Assembly (NCBI GenBank): GCA_028292345.1
Contig: JAQGMN010000431.1
Span: 1 to 5,294, forward strand
Direction: 5' to 3'
From: Polaromonas sp.
Lineage (GTDB): Bacteria; Pseudomonadota; Gammaproteobacteria; Burkholderiales; Burkholderiaceae_C
DNA: 5,294 nucleotides
The stretch's first letter is position 1, and every line of letters begins with the position of its first letter. The notes below the pieces were generated by a model. That model was not told the origin of the DNA, did not search any database, and saw only the letters and a list, made by a program, of their open reading frames with translations. The translations under genes were made by a program, and so were the position numbers. Below are positions 1 to 5,294 of this stretch, piece after piece.

Positions 1-327
1 GAGTCGATGCTGCGCCAGATGGTCGGCGCCAAGCTGCTGAAGATTTTTGACGAGCCAGACGATGACGAACAACAGCAGGCTGCTGCAATGCCGCCGCTTG
101 AATCCTTGCCGCCCGATGCCCTGAACCAGCCCACGCCTGAACCCGTGGCACCGTCCGAACATTTCCCGGACGCCAGCCTTCCGGAACCCCAGGGAACCGA
201 ACACCCCAGCCAGCCCGAGCTTGCCGACAGCTCAGGCGCCAGCCAAACCGACGACCATGCCCACTCTCATTTGCGACTGCAACCAGACCATGCCCCTTCA
301 GCCCCGATCGCTGGGCACGGCACTTGA
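1..327 (+). CDS. DUF3306-family protein, C-terminal part only (5' end outside window)
   Basis: The reading frame is open from base 1 and ends at the TGA at 325-327; the true start lies upstream. The first ~20 residues (ESMLRQMVGAKLLKIF, then an acidic stretch) look like the conserved end of DUF3306 proteins, small uncharacterised proteins encoded beside formate dehydrogenase genes, usually next to a DUF3305 gene. The other ~85 residues are a low-complexity Pro/Glu/Ser/Gln-rich tail with no visible motif, probably disordered. The last 23 codons overlap the start of the next gene in another frame, so the final His-rich residues are constrained by that gene's sequence. The family assignment is recalled from the short conserved piece plus context. 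The role is unknown; cofactor insertion or Fdh maturation would be a guess. No signal peptide can be assessed because the N-terminus is missing. Confidence 0.72.
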   Translation, partial: ESMLRQMVGAKLLKIFDEPDDDEQQQAAAMPPLESLPPDALNQPTPEPVAPSEHFPDASLPEPQGTEHPSQPELADSSGASQTDDHAHSHLRLQPDHAPSAPIAGHGT

Positions 328-2344
328 CGAAAACCTGACGCTGCATTCGACGCTGTGCCGGCGCGAAGCGGGCGCGTTCCAGAAGGCCATCCAGTCCGGC
401 GACGATGTCATCGTCGCCTGCACGCAGGAAACGCGGCTTTTTGCCGAACTCGCGCAGCAGACCGAAGGCGCCACCTCCGTCATCAAGTTCGTCAACATCC
501 GGGAAACCGGCGGCTGGAGCAAGGACGCGGCGCACGCCAGCCCGAAGATCGCCGCCTTGCTGGCGCTGGCCCATCTGCCCGACGCCGAACCGGTGCCGAC
601 GGTGACCTACAAGAGCGCCGGCCGGCTGCTGATCATCGGGCCGCTCAATGCGGCCGAGCGCGCCGCCGAACTCGTCTCGGATGCGCTCGACGTCACCATT
701 TTCAGCCTCGGCGCAGGCAGCGATGGCGGGCTGCAGGAGCGCCGCTACCCGATGCTGGCCGGAACCCTCGGGCAGCTCACCGGCTGGCTGGGCGCCTTCG
801 AGCTGAACTGGACGCGCAGCAACCCCATCGACCTGGACCTGTGCACCCGCTGCAACGCCTGCCTGTCGGCCTGCCCGGAAGGCGCCATCGGCTTCGACTA
901 CCAGATCGACGCCAGCCTGTGCCAGTCCCACCGGACGTGCGTGAAGGCGTGCGGCGTCGCCGGCGCCATCGATTTCAGCCGCGAGCCCGAAGCGCTGAGT
1001 GAAAAATTCGACCTGGTGCTCGACCTGCGAAGTGCGCCGGCCTTCACCCAGCATGCGCTGCCGCAGGGCTATTTCCGCTGGGACGGCCAGGACAGCCGCA
1101 CGCTGCTGCAGTTGCGCTCGCTGGTGGGCGAGTTTGAAAAGCCCAAGTTCTTCAACTACAGGCAAAAGCTCTGCGCCCACAGCCGCAACAACACCGTCGG
1201 CTGCAGCGCGTGCATCGACGTGTGTTCGGCCTCGGCCATCAGCAGCGAGAAAAATCGCCAGCAAATCAAGGTCAACCCCAACCTGTGCGTCGGCTGCGGC
1301 GCCTGCACCACGGTCTGCCCGACCGGCGCCATCTCGTATGCCTATCCGCGCCCCGCCGAGCAGGGCGCCAAAATAAAAACGCTGCTCGCCACCTACGCCA
1401 AGGCCGGCGGCAAGCATGCCGCGCTGCTGCTGCACAGCCAGGAAGCCGGCACCCGCCTGCTGGGCGATCTGGGCCGCATGGCCCGGCTTGACCCGGCAAT
1501 CCGAGGCGTGCCGGCGCGGGTGCTGCCGCTGGGCCTTTTTCATACGGCCTCCAGCGGCCTGGACTTGTGGCTCTCCAGCATGGCTTATGGCGCGTCGCAG
1601 GTCTGGGTGCTGATGACGGCCGAAGAGGCGCCGCAGTACCGCGAGGCCATTCGCGAGCAGATGGATGTGGCGCAGGCGATCCTGACGGGGCTCGGCTACC
1701 AGGGCGAACACTTCCGTATTTTTGAGGCGAAGGATGCGCGCGACCTGGCCGGTCTTGACGCGTTGTTGCAGGCTGCGCCCGCGCAGGGCGTGGCGCAGGC
1801 GGCCGGCTTTGCGGTGCAGGCGGACAAGCGCGCCACGCTGGAGCTGGCGCTGGACCACCTGATGCTGCAGTCGTCCGTGCAGGCAGAGGTGATTGCGCTG
1901 CCCGCCGCCGGATCGCCGCTGGGCGCGCTGGCCATCGACAAGAACGCCTGCACCCTGTGCCTGAGCTGCGTCAGCGCCTGCCCGGCCAGCGCCCTGCAGG
2001 ACAATGCCGAACGCCCGCAGCTCAAATTCATTGAAAAGAACTGCGTGCAGTGCGGCCTGTGCGTCAAGACCTGCCCGGAAAACGCACTGGCGCTGGTGCC
2101 CCAGCTCAGGCTCACGCCGCAGCGCCGGGAAGCCGTGGTGCTCAACGAGATGCAGCCCTATGCCTGCATCCGCTGCAGCAAGCCGTTCGGCACGCTCAAG
2201 GCGATTGAATCCATGCTGGGCAAGCTGGCCGGCCACGCCATGTTCCAGGGGGCGGCGGCGGACCGCCTGAAGATGTGCAGCGACTGCCGCGTGATCGACA
2301 TCTACTCGGCCGACAACGAAGTCAAGATCGGCGACATCCGCTAA
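257..2344 (+). CDS. Multi-cluster 4Fe-4S protein of formate dehydrogenase loci (HdrA/MvhD-like)
   Basis: A 695-residue protein, probably a cytoplasmic electron carrier or Fdh accessory factor; no signal peptide or membrane segment is visible. Cys groups in order: C196/C199/C202/C206 followed by C222/C228/C232; C306/C316/C319/C323 followed by C344/C347/C350/C354; C565/C568/C571/C575 followed by C596/C599/C602/C606. This makes three double-cluster ferredoxin modules, with CxxC pairs 637/640 and 674/677 near the C-terminus. Residues ~35-115 (VACTQE at 53-58, FVNIRETGGW at 78-87) resemble the HdrA N-terminal region, and ~388-490 resemble MvhD without its cysteines. I chose ATG 257 because MPTLICDCNQTMPL matches the start I remember for this family. 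An in-frame ATG at 221 and one at 290 are alternatives. No good Shine-Dalgarno precedes 257, and the 71-base overlap with the DUF3306 gene suggests translational coupling. The molecular role is not established. Confidence 0.9.
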   Translation: MPTLICDCNQTMPLQPRSLGTALDENLTLHSTLCRREAGAFQKAIQSGDDVIVACTQETRLFAELAQQTEGATSVIKFVNIRETGGWSKDAAHASPKIAALLALAHLPDAEPVPTVTYKSAGRLLIIGPLNAAERAAELVSDALDVTIFSLGAGSDGGLQERRYPMLAGTLGQLTGWLGAFELNWTRSNPIDLDLCTRCNACLSACPEGAIGFDYQIDASLCQSHRTCVKACGVAGAIDFSREPEALSEKFDLVLDLRSAPAFTQHALPQGYFRWDGQDSRTLLQLRSLVGEFEKPKFFNYRQKLCAHSRNNTVGCSACIDVCSASAISSEKNRQQIKVNPNLCVGCGACTTVCPTGAISYAYPRPAEQGAKIKTLLATYAKAGGKHAALLLHSQEAGTRLLGDLGRMARLDPAIRGVPARVLPLGLFHTASSGLDLWLSSMAYGASQVWVLMTAEEAPQYREAIREQMDVAQAILTGLGYQGEHFRIFEAKDARDLAGLDALLQAAPAQGVAQAAGFAVQADKRATLELALDHLMLQSSVQAEVIALPAAGSPLGALAIDKNACTLCLSCVSACPASALQDNAERPQLKFIEKNCVQCGLCVKTCPENALALVPQLRLTPQRREAVVLNEMQPYACIRCSKPFGTLKAIESMLGKLAGHAMFQGAAADRLKMCSDCRVIDIYSADNEVKIGDIR

Positions 2345-2367
2345 CCCCAGTTCACAGGCAAAAAACC

Positions 2368-2982
2368 ATGCAAGCCCAACTCACCGCCTCCACTCTGGAT
2401 GAGGAAACCGCGCGCGCCGAGGTCTACGGACTGCTCGCCGCGCTGCTCTATGCGCCGCCCGGCGCCGACCTGTACGACAGGCTGCGCGTGGCCGTGACCG
2501 AAGCGCCGGCTGCCGGCGCGCTGCTGGAAAGCCCGTGGGCCGAACTGGTCGCCATTGCGCGCGAACTGCCGCTGGCCGACACCCGCGGTGAATACGACGC
2601 GCTGTTCGGCGGCGTCGGCAAGCCCGAGGTCTACCTGTTCGGCTCGCACTACCTCAGCGGCTTTCTCAACGAAAAACCGCTGGCAGCATTGCGCACCGAC
2701 CTGGCGGTGCTTGGCCTGGCGCGTGACGGCGCCATGCTTGACACCGAAGACCATGCGGCGTATCTGTGCGAAGTCATGCGTTACCTGATCGCCGGCGACG
2801 ATGTGGAGGTGGCCAACCTGACGCGCCAGCGCGAGTTTTTCTCGCGCCATGTGCAGCCCTGGTTTCCCCTGATGTGCGAGGCGGTCATGCGGCATCCCAA
2901 GGCGCGTTTCTACCGTACACTTTGCGGCTTCGCGCAAGCCTTCATCAGCGTTGAAATGCAAGGTTTTGACATGCTGGAGTGA
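2368..2982 (+). CDS. TorD/DmsD-family molecular chaperone for Fdh maturation
   Basis: A 204-residue, mostly helical protein, the usual length for the TorD/DmsD/NarJ-like redox enzyme maturation family. These cytoplasmic proteins bind Tat signal peptides and the apo form of a molybdoenzyme, holding it until the molybdenum cofactor is inserted and export can begin. Visible family features are EYDALFGG at 75-82, the YLFGSHYLSGFL block at 89-100 (the usual Leu-Phe...Tyr-Leu region), DTEDH at 125-129 (the acidic-Asp-His motif) and a C-terminal FYRTLCGFAQAFI segment. ATG 2368 is chosen because an AGG (2356-2358) sits 9 bases upstream and the protein then has family length. In-frame ATG 2275 would add 31 residues read through the preceding gene. 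It lies 23 bases after the iron-sulfur gene, so the two are probably cotranscribed. The likely client is the catalytic subunit at 3448, and possibly the small Tat protein. The exact client is inferred from position. Confidence 0.92.
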   Translation: MQAQLTASTLDEETARAEVYGLLAALLYAPPGADLYDRLRVAVTEAPAAGALLESPWAELVAIARELPLADTRGEYDALFGGVGKPEVYLFGSHYLSGFLNEKPLAALRTDLAVLGLARDGAMLDTEDHAAYLCEVMRYLIAGDDVEVANLTRQREFFSRHVQPWFPLMCEAVMRHPKARFYRTLCGFAQAFISVEMQGFDMLE

Positions 2983-3112
2983 AGCATTCCTGAAATGCAG
3001 ACCTGGCTGGAATTTTTGCCTGGCCACGGCTTCAGTTCCCTGGCCGCGCAGTAAAAATCTTTGGATGGTCTATGGTTTTCCCTTGGTTTTAGGGCTGTAT
3101 GTCCCTGAACCA

Positions 3113-3141
3113 TTGTGGTGCACCCCTGTCTAAAGTAGAGT
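3113..3141 (+). promoter_or_regulatory. Weak candidate sigma-70 promoter before the small Tat gene
   Basis: TTGTGG (3113-3118) and TAGAGT (3136-3141) are separated by 17 bases, matching the -35 and -10 consensus at 3 and 4 of 6 positions. A start point would fall near 3148, about 37 bases before the chosen ATG at 3185. The -35 hexamer overlaps the palindrome GGTGCACC (3117-3124), which would suit control by a bound regulator. The match is weak and such pairs occur by chance. The case rests mostly on its place in the only sizeable gap of the window. Confidence 0.22.
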
Positions 3142-3174
3142 TATGCAAGCCGTTACATACCGTCAAAAAATCAT

Positions 3175-3178
3175 GGAG
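3175..3178 (+). promoter_or_regulatory. Ribosome binding site that sets the start of the small Tat protein
   Basis: GGAG ends 6 bases before ATG 3185, near-ideal spacing. It overlaps the upstream in-frame ATG at 3173, so it cannot serve that codon. ATG 3143 has only a weak AGAG upstream. This favours 3185 as the start and gives a 68-residue product, the usual size for this family. Confidence 0.65.
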
Positions 3179-3184
3179 CAAAAA

Positions 3185-3391
3185 ATGCAGGACAGCCAGC
3201 CCAAACCGTCGCGCCGGGGCTTTTTCTTTGGTGCCGCCGCCACCGGCGCCGCCGCCGCCGCCGTGATGGCGCTGCCGCGCGTGCAGGTTGCCGAGGTCGC
3301 CGTTGCAGTGCCCAGGCCGGCGCCTGAAAAAGGCGGCGGCTACAGCGCCTCGGCGCATGTCGAGCGCTATTACAAAACCGCCCGCGTCTGA
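3185..3391 (+). CDS. Small twin-arginine protein, 'formate dehydrogenase region TAT target' family
   Basis: A 68-residue protein matching the TIGR02811-type family as I remember it: under ~70 residues, always beside formate dehydrogenase genes, with a Tat signal and a short conserved C-terminal motif. The Tat motif is SRRGFFF (residues 9-15), followed by an Ala-rich hydrophobic segment to about residue 31. A possible AxA cleavage site is A39-V40-A41. If it is cut there, only ~27 residues remain. The C-terminus YSASAHVERYY (53-63) fits the family pattern Y-x3-x-H-[IV]-x2-[YF]-Y, except that the second position is Ser where I recall a basic residue. Sometimes called FdhX in other species. Tat use implies export folded, or together with a folded partner, so it may be a minor subunit or escort of the catalytic subunit 56 bases downstream. 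The start at 3185 was chosen from the GGAG at 3175-3178. Confidence 0.9.
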   Translation: MQDSQPKPSRRGFFFGAAATGAAAAAVMALPRVQVAEVAVAVPRPAPEKGGGYSASAHVERYYKTARV

Positions 3392-3437
3392 TTCCACTCT
3401 CCGGTCCGCTTCTCGCTACCCGATCTTCAATCCTCAC

Positions 3438-3443
3438 GGAGAG
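3438..3443 (+). promoter_or_regulatory. Ribosome binding site of the formate dehydrogenase catalytic subunit gene
   Basis: GGAGAG lies 4 bases before ATG 3448 (its GGAG core is 6 bases before). It supports 3448 rather than the in-frame ATG 3559, which has no purine-rich sequence upstream. Nothing else was seen in the 56-base gap 3392-3447, so this gene is probably transcribed with the small Tat gene. Confidence 0.75.
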
Positions 3444-3447
3444 CTTC

Positions 3448-5294
3448 ATGCTGCTCACGAAAAAATCTTCCAGCCTTACCGGCCTGACTGCGCAGCGTGC
3501 GGGCTCCCCGCGCTTTGTCCAAAGCCTGTCGCGCGGCCTGTCCCATGCCCTGCCCACCATGGACCGGCGCTCATTCCTGCGCCGCTCCGGGCTCGGCGTG
3601 GGCGTAGGACTGGCGGCGACCCAGCTCTCCCTGGTCAAGAAAGCCAGCGCAGCGGCGCCCGGCGAAGCCGGCGGCACTTCCAAAATCGAAGTCAAGCGCA
3701 CCATCTGCTCGCACTGCTCGGTCGGCTGCGCGGTCGATGCCGTCGTTGAAAACGGCGTCTGGGTGCGCCAGGAACCGGTGTTCGATTCGCCCATCAACCT
3801 GGGCGCGCATTGCGCCAAGGGCGCCGCGCTGCGCGAGCACGGCCACGGCGAGTACCGCCTGCGCTACCCGATGAAGCTGGTGGGCGGCAAGTACGAGCGC
3901 ATCACCTGGGACACGGCGCTGAACGAAATCAGCGAGCGCATGCTGGCGCTGCGCAAGGAAAGCGGCCCGGATTCGCTCTACGTGATCGGTTCGTCCAAGC
4001 ACAACAACGAGCAGGCGTATCTGCTGCGCAAGTGGATGAGCTTCTGGGGCAGCAACAACTGCGACCACCAGGCGCGCATCTGCCACTCGACCACGGTGGC
4101 CGGCGTGGCCAACACCTGGGGCTACGGCGCCATGACCAATTCGTACAACGACATGCAGAACAGCAAGTGCGCGTTGTACATTGGCTCGAACGCCGCCGAG
4201 GCCCATCCGGTCAGCATGCTGCACATGCTGCATTCCAAGGAAAAGGGCTGCAAGATGATCGTGGTCGATCCGCGCTTCACGCGGACCGCCGCCAAGGCCG
4301 ACGAGTACATCCGCATTCGCTCCGGCTCGGACATTCCCTTCCTGTTCGGCATCCTTCATCACATCTTCAAGAACGGCTGGGAAGACACCCGGTACATCAA
4401 CGACCGTGTCTACGGCATGGACCAGATCAAGCAGGAAGTGCTGGCCAAATGGACGCCCGACAAGGTGGAGGAGGCTTGCGGCGTCCCCGAAGCGCAGGTG
4501 TTCAAGGCCGCCCAGATGATGGCCATGAACCGGCCCTCGACCATCGTGTGGTGCATGGGCCAGACCCAGCACACCACCGGCAATGCCATCGTCCGCGCTT
4601 CGTGCATCGTGCAGCTGGCACTGGGCAACGTCGGCAAGTCCGGCGGCGGCACCAACATTTTCCGGGGCCACGACAACGTGCAGGGCGCCACCGACGTCGG
4701 CCCCAACCCCGACTCGCTGCCCGGCTACTACGGGCTGGCCGAAGGCTCGTGGAAGCATTTCGCCAAGGTGTGGGGCGTGGACTTCGACTGGATCAAGGCC
4801 AAGTACGCCTCGCCCGCCATGATGGGCAAGCCCGGCATCACCGTTTCGCGCTGGATCGACGGCGTGCTGGAGAAAAACGAATTCATCGACCAGGACTCCA
4901 ACCTGCGCGGCGTCTTCTACTGGGGCCACGCGCCCAACTCGCAGACCCGGGGCCTGGAGATGAAGCGGGCGATGGACAAGCTCGACCTGCTGGTCGTGGT
5001 GGACCCGTACCCGTCGGCCACGGCCGCCATGGCGGCCATGCCGGGCAAGGCCGAGGACCTGAATCCGAACCGCGCGGTCTACCTCTTGCCAGCGGCGACG
5101 CAGTTCGAGACCAGCGGCTCCTGCACCGCATCGAACCGCTCGCTGCAGTGGCGCGAAAAAGTCATCGAGCCGCTGTGGGAAAGCCGCAGCGACCACATGA
5201 TCATGCAGCAGTTCGCCGACCGGCTGGGCTTTGGCAAGGAGCTGAGCAAGAACTTCAAGATGCAGCAGGTCAAGGGCATGGACGAGCCCATGCC
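3448..5294 (+). CDS. fdhA: Formate dehydrogenase catalytic (alpha) subunit, Tat-exported, 3' end outside window
   Basis: Frame open to the window edge: 615 codons plus two bases, about two thirds of the ~950-1000 residues usual for the family. It oxidises formate to CO2 at a bis-MGD molybdenum or tungsten centre. The Tat signal is DRRSFLRRSG (39-48), a hydrophobic stretch to ~63, and a likely AxA cleavage site at 66-68, so the enzyme should be periplasmic. One [4Fe-4S] site is C87-x2-C90-x3-C94-x27-C122, with the usual Lys two residues later (K124). The metal ligand is C212 in ARICHST (codon TGC, not TGA), followed by H213. R383 in VRASC aligns by eye with the catalytic Arg of E. coli FdhF. 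Pterin-binding landmarks include GSNAAEAHPV and GHDNVQGATDVGPNPDS. The N-terminal [2Fe-2S]/multi-cluster extension of cytoplasmic NAD-linked enzymes is absent, so electrons should pass to a beta subunit and membrane cytochrome encoded downstream. Confidence 0.96.
   Translation, partial: MLLTKKSSSLTGLTAQRAGSPRFVQSLSRGLSHALPTMDRRSFLRRSGLGVGVGLAATQLSLVKKASAAAPGEAGGTSKIEVKRTICSHCSVGCAVDAVVENGVWVRQEPVFDSPINLGAHCAKGAALREHGHGEYRLRYPMKLVGGKYERITWDTALNEISERMLALRKESGPDSLYVIGSSKHNNEQAYLLRKWMSFWGSNNCDHQARICHSTTVAGVANTWGYGAMTNSYNDMQNSKCALYIGSNAAEAHPVSMLHMLHSKEKGCKMIVVDPRFTRTAAKADEYIRIRSGSDIPFLFGILHHIFKNGWEDTRYINDRVYGMDQIKQEVLAKWTPDKVEEACGVPEAQVFKAAQMMAMNRPSTIVWCMGQTQHTTGNAIVRASCIVQLALGNVGKSGGGTNIFRGHDNVQGATDVGPNPDSLPGYYGLAEGSWKHFAKVWGVDFDWIKAKYASPAMMGKPGITVSRWIDGVLEKNEFIDQDSNLRGVFYWGHAPNSQTRGLEMKRAMDKLDLLVVVDPYPSATAAMAAMPGKAEDLNPNRAVYLLPAATQFETSGSCTASNRSLQWREKVIEPLWESRSDHMIMQQFADRLGFGKELSKNFKMQQVKGMDEPM

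Larger units (their letters stand above)
2983..3184 (+). other. Intergenic region upstream of the fdh structural genes
   Basis: About 200 bases without a convincing gene, visibly richer in A and T than the flanking coding DNA, especially 3050-3185. It contains a 5-bp hairpin just after the chaperone stop (GCATT 2984-2988 with AATGC 2994-2998, loop CCTGA) that lacks a following T-run and so is not a good terminator. It also holds an 8-base palindrome GGTGCACC at 3117-3124 and a weak candidate sigma-70 promoter. This is the most likely place for transcription control of the Tat protein and catalytic subunit separately from the upstream accessory genes. No FNR-type, sigma-54 or complete ModE-type site was recognised by eye. 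Confidence 0.55.

Noticed and set aside
2275..2367. An upstream in-frame ATG extending the chaperone by 31 residues
   Set aside because: The extension reads out of frame through the conserved Cys-rich end of the Fe-S gene, does not look like the family and is followed by a better start at 2368 with an AGG upstream.
2984..2998. Hairpin GCATT-CCTGA-AATGC after the chaperone stop as a terminator
   Set aside because: The stem is only 5 bp with mixed composition and no T-run follows, so it does not fit an intrinsic terminator.
2341..3027. A 228-codon open frame on the - strand opposite the chaperone gene
   Set aside because: It mirrors the TorD-like coding sequence, has no recognisable motif and has no promoter or ribosome site that I can see.
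2995..3054. A 19-codon mini frame (ATG 2995 to TAA 3052-3054) just after the chaperone
   Set aside because: It has no ribosome site and no recognisable product, and a frame this short is expected by chance. It could only matter as a leader peptide, for which there is no Trp/His-type run or attenuator.
3080..3106. Alternating CCCT / AGGG / CCCT segments that could form exclusive hairpins (riboswitch-like)
   Set aside because: The arms are only 4 bp and the segment lies before the candidate promoter start, so it would probably not be in the transcript.
3143..3184. Longer version of the small Tat protein starting at ATG 3143 or 3173
   Set aside because: The GGAG at 3175-3178 is positioned for ATG 3185, and the resulting 68 residues match family size. 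The earlier starts lack good ribosome sites.
3571..5196. A 541-codon open frame on the - strand opposite fdhA
   Set aside because: Its product is rich in His, Arg, Val and Ala without domains, as expected when high-GC third positions suppress stops on the opposite strand. The + strand frame has unmistakable Fdh motifs throughout.

Overview
The window is GC-rich, with strong GC bias at third codon positions. It carries the front part of a formate dehydrogenase (Fdh) locus, all on the + strand. Protein wording and gene order resemble loci I know from Burkholderiales, especially Comamonadaceae such as Polaromonas, Rhodoferax and Acidovorax relatives. That placement is recalled, not searched.

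Layout: (1) bases 1-327 are the C-terminal end of a DUF3306-type protein cut by the window edge. (2) 257-2344 is a 695-residue multi-cluster iron-sulfur protein whose start lies inside gene 1. (3) 2368-2982 is a TorD/DmsD-type cytoplasmic chaperone. (4) 2983-3184 is a more AT-rich gap of about 200 bases and the only plausible internal promoter region. (5) 3185-3391 is a 68-residue twin-arginine (Tat) protein of the 'formate dehydrogenase region TAT target' type. (6) 3448 to the window end is the first 615 codons of the molybdenum/tungsten bis-MGD catalytic subunit of formate dehydrogenase. It has a long Tat signal, one N-terminal [4Fe-4S] site and an active-site Cys (TGC), not selenocysteine.

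How they probably work together: the catalytic subunit binds its pterin cofactor and cluster in the cytoplasm, helped by the TorD-like chaperone. It is then exported folded through Tat to oxidise formate in the periplasm. The small Tat protein is probably exported with it as an accessory or minor subunit. The electron-transfer beta subunit and membrane cytochrome b subunit expected for this enzyme type would lie downstream, outside the window. The DUF3306 protein and the large iron-sulfur protein are conserved neighbours of such enzymes with no role I can assign with certainty.

The most interesting object is the large iron-sulfur protein. By eye it reads as a remodelled HdrA-MvhD (heterodisulfide reductase A / hydrogenase delta) fusion that has lost recognisable FAD-binding glycines and the MvhD cysteines, while keeping three double-cluster ferredoxin modules, two with atypical ligand spacing. 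No mobile element, CRISPR array, tRNA or rRNA was seen.
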